A stretch of 64,000 nucleotides of DNA from a bacterium (GTDB lineage Bacteria > UBP6 > UBA1177): NCBI GenBank assembly GCA_017538365.1, contig JAFYIZ010000044.1, positions 1 to 64,000 on the forward strand, read 5' to 3'. The notes beneath the pieces were generated by a model, which did no database searches, was not told the origin of the DNA, and saw only the letters and a list, made by a program, of their open reading frames with translations. A program made the translations under genes and the position numbers. Shown here one piece after another: positions 58,552-64,000 of this stretch (its first letter is position 1; each line of letters opens with the position of its first letter).

Positions 58552-59472
58552 TTAATTAGCGTTTACTGTGATTCCAAGAACGAGTGAATTGATCTTCGCC
58601 CTTGCATCGTCTGCACGCGAACTCAAAAGAACGGGAACTTTTGCTCCGACGATTACGTGACCTGTCTGAGCGCCGCCCCAGTAGTGGACGAGCTTGCCGA
58701 GAACGTTTCCGCTTTCGATGTTCGGGAAAATAAGGATGTCTGCGCATCCCGCCATAACGGAATTGATACCTTTTACTTTTGCAGCGTATTCCGAAATGAC
58801 GTTGTCAATTGCGTAAGGTCCTTCGAGGTAAGCGTTGATGTCGTCAAGCTCGCCTTCAGCCTTCATTCTCTGGATCTCTGCCGCGTCAACAGTCGACTGG
58901 ATCCTCGGAGAAACGGTTTCGATCGCCGAAATGTAAGCGACTCTCGGTTTTTCGAAGCCGAGTTTGTGGAAAACATTGACTGCACCGCGGGTCATCTCTA
59001 TCTTCTGCTCAAGTGTGGGAAGCGGGATTATGCCGCCGTCCATGATGCCGACAAGACGCTTGTTCTCGCCTTTTGAAAGCGGATCTTCATACATCAGGAT
59101 ATCGCTGACGACAGCTGCAGCCTTGAGTCCGTTCTCTTTTCTGAAAACCGCTTTCATGATCTGCGCGGTCTCGACGCTTCCCTTCAGAAGGATGTTGACC
59201 CTGCCGTCTGCCGCGTAATCAGCCGCTTTTGAGCAGCTTTCAACGTTGTCTGCGCACGGAACTATCTCGACTTTGCCTTCAAGAACAGTGCCTTCAATCA
59301 GGTGTTTTATCTTTTCTTCGTTTCCGAAAAGAACCGGAACCGCGAGGTTTTCAACGACCATGTCTATTGCAGCTTCGACTGCGACCGGCTTATCGGCGCC
59401 GACAACCGCAACGACCTGCTTTTTTTCCATTTTCTTAACGAAATCAATCATTTCATCAAAACTTCTGAACAT
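58552..59472 (-). CDS. ptb: Phosphate butyryltransferase
   Basis: Exchanges CoA for phosphate on butyryl-CoA (or another short acyl-CoA). 306 residues of the phosphate acetyl/butyryltransferase family: VAVVGADKPVAVEAA, LLKGSVETAQIMKAV, YISAIETVSPRIQSTVDAAE, and GPYAIDNVISEYAAKVKGINSVMAGCADILIFPNIESGN. First gene of ptb-DUF493-buk. GGAGAG precedes the ATG. An acyl group other than butyryl (such as isobutyryl) is possible. Confidence 0.93.
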   Translation of the reverse strand: MFRSFDEMIDFVKKMEKKQVVAVVGADKPVAVEAAIDMVVENLAVPVLFGNEEKIKHLIEGTVLEGKVEIVPCADNVESCSKAADYAADGRVNILLKGSVETAQIMKAVFRKENGLKAAAVVSDILMYEDPLSKGENKRLVGIMDGGIIPLPTLEQKIEMTRGAVNVFHKLGFEKPRVAYISAIETVSPRIQSTVDAAEIQRMKAEGELDDINAYLEGPYAIDNVISEYAAKVKGINSVMAGCADILIFPNIESGNVLGKLVHYWGGAQTGHVIVGAKVPVLLSSRADDARAKINSLVLGITVNAN

Positions 59473-59595
59473 TTTTCTCTCCTAAAAATTAAATCAACAA
59501 TCAAAAATCGCGCAATAGTTGCATTTTAAAAGAGTTAAATCAAGAAAAATCATGTTGTCGGAACGCGCCTGTCTCGCCCGCATTAAAGCTCACGG

Positions 59596-59655
59596 GGCCG
59601 CCACCTTAAGGACTTTAAGGACCTTAAAGACCCTAAGGACCTTAGCGACGCGGCC
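59596..59655. repeat. Iterated nonamer element B with GC-rich inverted ends
   Basis: GGCCGC (59596-59601) and GCGGCC (59650-59655) bracket exactly five 9-base units at 59605-59649: CTTAAGGAC, TTTAAGGAC, CTTAAAGAC, CCTAAGGAC, CTTAGCGAC. It has the same plan as element A at 5387-5449, in the gap between ptb and the tRNA genes. Confidence 0.85.
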
Positions 59656-59716
59656 ACAGAATAAAAAAAACCTTTCAATCAAAAAATCGAAATTTCTGTA
59701 TGGGGAAGAAAAAAGA

Positions 59717-59793
<77 letters not shown>

Positions 59794-59811
59794 ACCTCGA
59801 TTGTGAAAGAG

Positions 59812-59887
59812 TGGTAGGCGCTGCAGGGTTCGAACCTGCGACCACCGGCTTGTAAGGCCGATGCTCTCCCAGCTGAGCTAAGCGCCC
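59812..59887 (-). tRNA. tRNA-Val (anticodon TAC)
   Basis: On the minus strand GGGCGCT and AGCGCCT form the acceptor stem, the D arm is GCTC-AGCTGGGA-GAGC, the anticodon stem TCGGC/GCCGG holds loop CTTACAA (anticodon TAC), the T arm is GCAGG-TTCGAAC-CCTGC, and A plus CCA is encoded. 76 bases. Confidence 0.97.
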
Positions 59888-59972
59888 ATCAGCGGCAGGT
59901 AATATAGCCAGAATTATTTTGAAGTCAAATAAAAAATGATTTTTTTTGGAATAAGATGCTAATGATTTGAAT

Positions 59973-60221
59973 TTATTTGAAAAAATCGGACAAATCCAAA
60001 GGCGGGAGTTCACCTTTCTTTTCGACCAGATAAGCTCTCGTCTTTTCAAGAGCAGTCTGGACATCTTCAGGAAGTTCCGAAGCGCAGAAGGCCTCGATCT
60101 CGTCACGCAGAGCGTTGTATTTTTTCGCCAGCAGCTCCCATTCGAACGCCGATTTGCACAGCATTATCCTGACGTCAATGTCGCTGAGCGATTTCATCAT
60201 AATTTTGATATCGTTAAGCAT
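59973..60221 (-). CDS. Small protein of unknown function
   Basis: 82 residues, helical and acidic at the C-terminus (ELPPLDLSDFFK). ATG 60221 has GGCGGAG upstream at good spacing and lies 12 bases after the previous gene's stop, so it is likely a real last gene of the 61220 unit. No domain, membrane segment or cysteine motif is seen. Confidence 0.7.
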   Translation of the reverse strand: MLNDIKIMMKSLSDIDVRIMLCKSAFEWELLAKKYNALRDEIEAFCASELPEDVQTALEKTRAYLVEKKGELPPLDLSDFFK

Positions 60222-60233
60222 CTTCGACTCCGC

Positions 60234-61220
60234 CTAACCTTTTGATTTCTTCCAGTTTTCGAAAGTCGGGATATCGAACGCAGAAATGTAGTAATTCGTC
60301 AGATATTCCTTGAACTTATCAGAATCGGAAAGCACTTTGAAACCGTATTTTTTGTCGATGTATTTGACAGCTTCCATGTAGATTTTATCGAAATTCGCCC
60401 TTCCGACGCGCATTTTCGCCTTGTCGATCTCGAGGCTGACGAAAGTTTTGTAGGATTTGTACATTTCGTCGTCTTCCATTCCTTCGACAGGCTTTCCTGG
60501 AATATCCTCGTCGCGCTGCGTCTCAGCTTCGGTTTCAGGCTCGGCTTTTGCCTTGGGCGCCGGTTTCGGAGCCTGCTTTTTCGCCGGTTTTTCAGGCTTT
60601 TTCTCAGGTTTTTTCGCCGTGCTGAGTTTAACCATCGACTCTTCATCAAACGGAACATAGAGAACGAAAGTCTTCTGGTTTTCGGTCAGCTGTTCAAGCA
60701 GAAGAAGTCCGTAAGCCGCAAGATTGTTGCCGAGCTCTTCAAATTCAGCAGTCGTAAGCTGGTCAAGCCCGATCTTGCGTTTCAAAGTTCCGCCCCAGTA
60801 GCCGTAATTCTTTCTCTGCTCAAGCGCGAAGCAGTAAAGTTTCACAAAGCACGCATACTCCTCAAGCGGAAGCATTTTTATAAGTTCGGCCAGATCTTTC
60901 GGGATCATGACGCCGTCCTGATTCTTTTTGTATGAAACCCTGACAAATTCAAGGTCGTTGGAGATCGGATAAATCTCTTTTCTGCGCGGTTTTTCAGCAA
61001 CTTCAACGACTTCTTCAACGCGCTCCGGCTGAGCTTTCACCTCTTTTACGACTGGTTTCTCCTCAACTTTCGGCTGCTGTTCAGCCTTTGTTTCCGCCGG
61101 TTTCTGAATATTTTCGGCTTCCGGCTTTTTAGGCGCCTCTTTTTCAGCTTCGACGATTTTTAAAAGGTAGTCGCGGACTTCGCTTTTTACCGCATTTCCG
61201 ATGTTTTTGATTAAACCCAT
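60234..61220 (-). CDS. Charged cytoplasmic protein with Lys/Pro/Glu linkers, unknown function
   Basis: 328 residues. Starts with GLIKNIGNAVKSEVRDYLLKIVEAEK, then a Lys/Pro/Glu linker (about 28-85), a folded segment (about 85-205; RVSYKKNQDGVMIPKDLAELIKMLPLEEYACFVKLYCFALEQRKNYGYWGG resembles a helical DNA-binding or replication-organiser module), a second Lys/Pro linker (205-245), and a C-terminal folded helical region (260-328). GGAGG precedes two adjacent ATGs; the second (61220) has the better spacing. Part of an operon with a periplasmic protein and mltB-like gene. Function unknown. Confidence 0.72.
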   Translation of the reverse strand: MGLIKNIGNAVKSEVRDYLLKIVEAEKEAPKKPEAENIQKPAETKAEQQPKVEEKPVVKEVKAQPERVEEVVEVAEKPRRKEIYPISNDLEFVRVSYKKNQDGVMIPKDLAELIKMLPLEEYACFVKLYCFALEQRKNYGYWGGTLKRKIGLDQLTTAEFEELGNNLAAYGLLLLEQLTENQKTFVLYVPFDEESMVKLSTAKKPEKKPEKPAKKQAPKPAPKAKAEPETEAETQRDEDIPGKPVEGMEDDEMYKSYKTFVSLEIDKAKMRVGRANFDKIYMEAVKYIDKKYGFKVLSDSDKFKEYLTNYYISAFDIPTFENWKKSKG

Positions 61221-61231
61221 CATTTCCTCCG

Positions 61232-61645
61232 TTATTTTATTTCAAGTTTAATGTTTTTGACCGTGCACTTTTCGGCAAGCCCCGTTTTTTCGTTGTAAAG
61301 GCAGACCGGAAGCACTATTTTTGCCGAAGTTTCACCGAAATTCGAGGTGTATTCTGCCTTTCCCTCTTTATTTTTTACGAAAAAATCCTTCTCTATTTTG
61401 CCCAGTTCCTTTTTTTCCGCATCAAGGAAAAGAAATTTATAGGGAGCATATTCGTTGTCGTTGAATTTCGTGTTTTTTCCGTAAGTTATCGTATAGACCA
61501 CGCTTTTTCCCGATTTTTTGAAAGTTACGTCCACTGTAGGATTTTCACCTTCAGCTGCAAAAAGCGAAAGCGGAGCTGCAACAGCGATAAAAACCAATAA
61601 AATCAGAAGTTTATCGAAGCAAACCAATTTAAGGAAGCCTTTCAT
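61232..61645 (-). CDS. Exported protein of unknown function
   Basis: 137 residues. A signal peptide of somewhat unusual length (about 1-30, MKGFLKLVCFDKLLILLVFIAVAAPLSLFAAEG) precedes a small beta-rich domain (VDVTFKKSGKSVVYTITYGKNTKF ... IVLPVCLYNEKTGLAEKCTVKNIKLEIK) with two cysteines that could form a disulfide. No family is recognised. It is 11 bases upstream of the next gene, so co-transcribed. Confidence 0.75.
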   Translation of the reverse strand: MKGFLKLVCFDKLLILLVFIAVAAPLSLFAAEGENPTVDVTFKKSGKSVVYTITYGKNTKFNDNEYAPYKFLFLDAEKKELGKIEKDFFVKNKEGKAEYTSNFGETSAKIVLPVCLYNEKTGLAEKCTVKNIKLEIK

Positions 61646-61698
61646 TTTTTAACTCCTCACAAAAAAACCGGAAGATTTTAATTTTCAAAAGGAAAAAG

Positions 61699-62613
61699 TC
61701 AATTTGCGCTGTCTTTTCCGCAGGAATCAACCGCCGCACCCGCTTTTTTCACAAGATCGGAGTATTTTTTTACTCCTTCTGCATAGATTTTATCGTTGTT
61801 GTAGGCTTTGAAGGCCGCAACACTTCCTTTTTCAGAATAACCGTGCAGTTTCAGATAGTTGGCTACTGACACAATCGCGTCTTCCATGACGAAAAGATCG
61901 ATTTTCCCGTCACCGTTTCCGTCACGCGCAAATTTCATAGAAGCAGGCATGAACTGCGGAAAGCCGATAGCGCCGGCCCACGAGCCCTTGACTTCGAGCG
62001 GATCGAAATTTTTCTCTTTCGCCTGAATGAGAAGCGCCTTAAAGTTTGAAAAAGCATTCTTTTTGAGCCTTTCAACACGCTTTTTTCCAGCTTCAACGCT
62101 CATCGCGCCCTCTTTTTTGTATTCGCCGCTCTGAATAAGCTCATCGTTTCTCTTTTCACCGAAAAAATACTGTGCGGCAAAAATTCTGATGATTTTCTGG
62201 TCTCCCGTGATAGTTCCGAGCCTGCTTTCCCAGTTCAGGATTCCGATGATATCTGAGGCTTCGACTTTTGTTTCGGCGTAGGTTTTACAGAATAAATCCT
62301 TGTATTTGTTGAAGAAATCAACTCCGTTTTTCACAGTTTCGTCGTTTATGAGCTTGTCGATATAGCTCGTGTGGTCTTCCGCCTGCTTTTTTATCGAAAG
62401 CGGCGAATAGATAAAGGCGAGATTTTTTTCGGTAATTTCGTCTGCAACAAGAGATCCTTCAACGATCTTTCGCAGTTCGTCTTTGGAATAATGCTTTGAA
62501 ACAGCCTTAAAAAGTGTATCGAAACTTTTTTCGTCGTATTTCTGCACCGCCTCATCGGCGAAAAGAGAGTTGAAAATCAGGAAAACAATGATGAAAACAA
62601 GAGATCTTTTCAC
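61699..62613 (-). CDS. Lytic murein transglycosylase, MltB-like (SLT_2 family)
   Basis: 304 residues with a signal peptide (1-19). The catalytic Glu lies in GILNWESRLGTI; GSWAGAIGFPQFMPASMKFARDGNGDGKIDLF is the characteristic MltB block. It cleaves glycan strands with anhydro-muropeptide formation in the periplasm. It starts with GTG at 62613, overlapping the stop of the upstream Cthe_2159-like gene by one base (TAGTG). No lipobox is apparent, unlike MltB. Confidence 0.92.
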   Translation of the reverse strand: MKRSLVFIIVFLIFNSLFADEAVQKYDEKSFDTLFKAVSKHYSKDELRKIVEGSLVADEITEKNLAFIYSPLSIKKQAEDHTSYIDKLINDETVKNGVDFFNKYKDLFCKTYAETKVEASDIIGILNWESRLGTITGDQKIIRIFAAQYFFGEKRNDELIQSGEYKKEGAMSVEAGKKRVERLKKNAFSNFKALLIQAKEKNFDPLEVKGSWAGAIGFPQFMPASMKFARDGNGDGKIDLFVMEDAIVSVANYLKLHGYSEKGSVAAFKAYNNDKIYAEGVKKYSDLVKKAGAAVDSCGKDSAN

Positions 62614-64000
62614 TATTTGTAGTAAACCTCAAGTCCGTTCGGGAACGGCTGTACGTTGTAGCCCGAAAGATCGGTTATAACTGAAGGCTGACCGGTGAAC
62701 GACTGAATATAGCTTCCACTCTGCCCGCCAGGTCCACCAGGTCCACCGCCTCCCGGGAAACCGCCGCCACCACTGCCGCTGCCGGCAGTACCGGAAATCG
62801 TAGGCTTGAAAGCGATATTTGCATTTCCGTAATAGTTGTTCGTGTCAAAACTCATGCTGTAATTTGTTCCCTGTTCAGATTTTCCTGTGCTGAATCCGAG
62901 AGCAGTCTGAGTGGTGATACTTGCTGCACCGTCTGAATCAAAAGAGCCGCCCATTCCGCCGTTGATCTGGCATTCAACAACGATTACACCGCCGTTGATG
63001 GTCAGCGTGCCGTTGCTGTCTATGCCGTCTGTATCGCCAGTACCCGTTTTGACGTAGTGGAATCCGCCGCTGATTGTGAGATAGCCTGTGCTGTTGCTTC
63101 CGCCTCCATGACCGCCCCAGCCTGACGAACCTGAGCTGTCATTTCCGCCTGCCGCATTCCAGCCGTCGTCTCTGCCGTAAACCGCCGTAACACCGCCTGT
63201 TACCGTGATATACCAGCCCTGCATTCCTTCGAATGACATTGTGACATTGAGCGTTCCAGCCAGAATATCGAGTTTGTTGTCGGCATGAAGCCCCTGATCA
63301 TCCGAAGCTATTGTCGTGTCACCGCCTTTGATATAGATATTGCCGCTATGAATACCGTCATCTCTGGCATTGACCTTGATCGTTCCGCCAAGGATTTTGA
63401 CTATAGCAACATTCAGATTTAAATTTTCAGCATCTGTAACGGTGTCAGGAACACTCGCCTTGATTCCTTTGAGCGAAGGATTGTTTTTTGAGTCATATTG
63501 TTGAGTGGAAGTCGTGATAACGCTGCCGCCGCCGGAAGTAACATCTATGACACCATCTTTGATCTCGACATAGGAAATCGCGTGGATTCCGTCGCCGTTT
63601 GTAGCGTTTACAGTAACTTTGCCGCCTTTGATTTTGATGTATCCTTTGACGCCGTCGTAAGGATCTTCGGCTTCCGTAGTAAGTACCAGTTTCTCAGTAT
63701 TGTCAGATTTGATGCCGTCGCCGCCTGAGGTAACAGAAATATCTCCGCCGCGGATAACGACTGAATCCTTTCCTATGATTCCGTCATCTTTAGCTGTTAC
63801 GACAAGCGTTCCGCCGTCGATATCAAGGTCGTCTTTTGAAGAGATACCGTCCTGATAAGTAGCGTTTATCGTAAGCGTTCCCTCGCCTGCAAGAATAAGG
63901 TCGGACTTGCTGTAAAGAACCGCCGTCGGATCAGTCGTAGCAGCTCTCGTTCCGTCGGTGAGCGTGTTCTGCGTTCCGTTAGCCGTGAAAATTCTCACAT
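62613..64000 (-). CDS. Cthe_2159-like repeat protein, probable carbohydrate-binding, 5' end outside window
   Basis: At least 462 residues, open at the right edge. It is built of short repeats of the pattern GDGI or DDGI followed by I-x-GG, such as LDIDGGTLVVTAKDDGI, VVIRGGDISVTSGGDGI and IKGGKVTVNATNGDGIHA, giving the parallel beta-helix seen in carbohydrate-binding Cthe_2159 proteins. A Gly-rich stretch follows (SGSGGGGFPGGGGPGGPGG) and a short end domain (FTGQPSVITDLSGYNVQPFPNGLEVYYK). A signal peptide or lipobox is expected upstream beyond the window. It overlaps mltB by one base. A GTG at 63998 is only an internal codon. Confidence 0.82.
   Translation of the reverse strand, partial: VRIFTANGTQNTLTDGTRAATTDPTAVLYSKSDLILAGEGTLTINATYQDGISSKDDLDIDGGTLVVTAKDDGIIGKDSVVIRGGDISVTSGGDGIKSDNTEKLVLTTEAEDPYDGVKGYIKIKGGKVTVNATNGDGIHAISYVEIKDGVIDVTSGGGSVITTSTQQYDSKNNPSLKGIKASVPDTVTDAENLNLNVAIVKILGGTIKVNARDDGIHSGNIYIKGGDTTIASDDQGLHADNKLDILAGTLNVTMSFEGMQGWYITVTGGVTAVYGRDDGWNAAGGNDSSGSSGWGGHGGGSNSTGYLTISGGFHYVKTGTGDTDGIDSNGTLTINGGVIVVECQINGGMGGSFDSDGAASITTQTALGFSTGKSEQGTNYSMSFDTNNYYGNANIAFKPTISGTAGSGSGGGGFPGGGGPGGPGGQSGSYIQSFTGQPSVITDLSGYNVQPFPNGLEVYYK

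Overview
The window comes from the chromosome of a Gram-negative bacterium. Two membranes are implied by a rseP-tolQRAB-pal block, LipB, several lipobox lipoproteins and outer-membrane beta-barrel proteins. Base composition is moderate to AT-leaning. Most genes have clear GGAGG-type ribosome sites and are packed into tight operons with ATGA-type overlaps. Eukaryotic-type Ser/Thr kinases (at least one with PEGA-like repeats), a PP2C phosphatase, an NtrC-type regulator and lipoproteins with Asp/Thr or Asp/Ser linkers recall deltaproteobacterial or myxococcal-type lineages or an uncultivated relative. The sequence alone does not fix the phylum. A ptb-buk pair suggests fermentative energy metabolism.

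Layout. 1-1676 is the edge of a phage-like or transposable element: a truncated gene and a small HTH gene on the minus strand, divergent from a CI/Xre-type repressor, with an operator between them, then about 500 gene-free bases rich in short repeats. 1677-6602 holds cysS, an orphan leuD-like gene, malQ and a flavinylated FeS membrane protein. 6606-10383 is an MBOAT plus two SGNH genes (polymer O-acetylation). 10557-14647 is panC-folK-orf-der-mltG. 14671-21640 holds a Ser/Thr kinase and, upstream, a translationally coupled operon of a methyltransferase-derived protein, an NtrC-type response regulator and a membrane histidine kinase. 21762-29509 has a repeat-tailed lipoprotein, an OPT transporter, a 1052-residue coiled-coil secreted protein and rodA. 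29669-32224 is a large modular lipoprotein with five Trp/Cys modules and two DUF1566 domains. 32323-38184 is moxR then cmk-ispH-dprA-topA. 38212-44648 is a six-gene minus-strand operon (Ser/Thr kinase, PhoH, phosphoesterase, lipB, outer-membrane protein, acpS). 44696-53908 has a lipoprotein, rseP-tol-pal, a lipoprotein and a porin-like protein. 54058-59472 is a lipid kinase-PP2C-thioredoxin operon and ptb-DUF493-buk. Two tRNAs (Asp, Val) follow, then a minus-strand run of cell-envelope genes that leaves the window inside a Cthe_2159-like protein.

Two things stand out as possibly undescribed. First, the operon at 16664-21640, in which a protein carrying the C-terminal recognition-domain hallmarks of type IIG/BREX methyltransferases, but no visible catalytic motifs, is overlapped with a sigma-54 response regulator and a sensor kinase. 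Second, a family of intergenic elements at four loci (near 5390, 33300, 57090 and 59600, with remnants near 1500 and 38195). They are built from iterated 8- or 9-base units between GC-rich inverted ends such as GCGGCGC and GCGCCGC.

Gene functions are from motif recognition by eye; no database search was run. Where an upstream in-frame start lacked a ribosome site, the start was moved to the better one, as stated in each entry.
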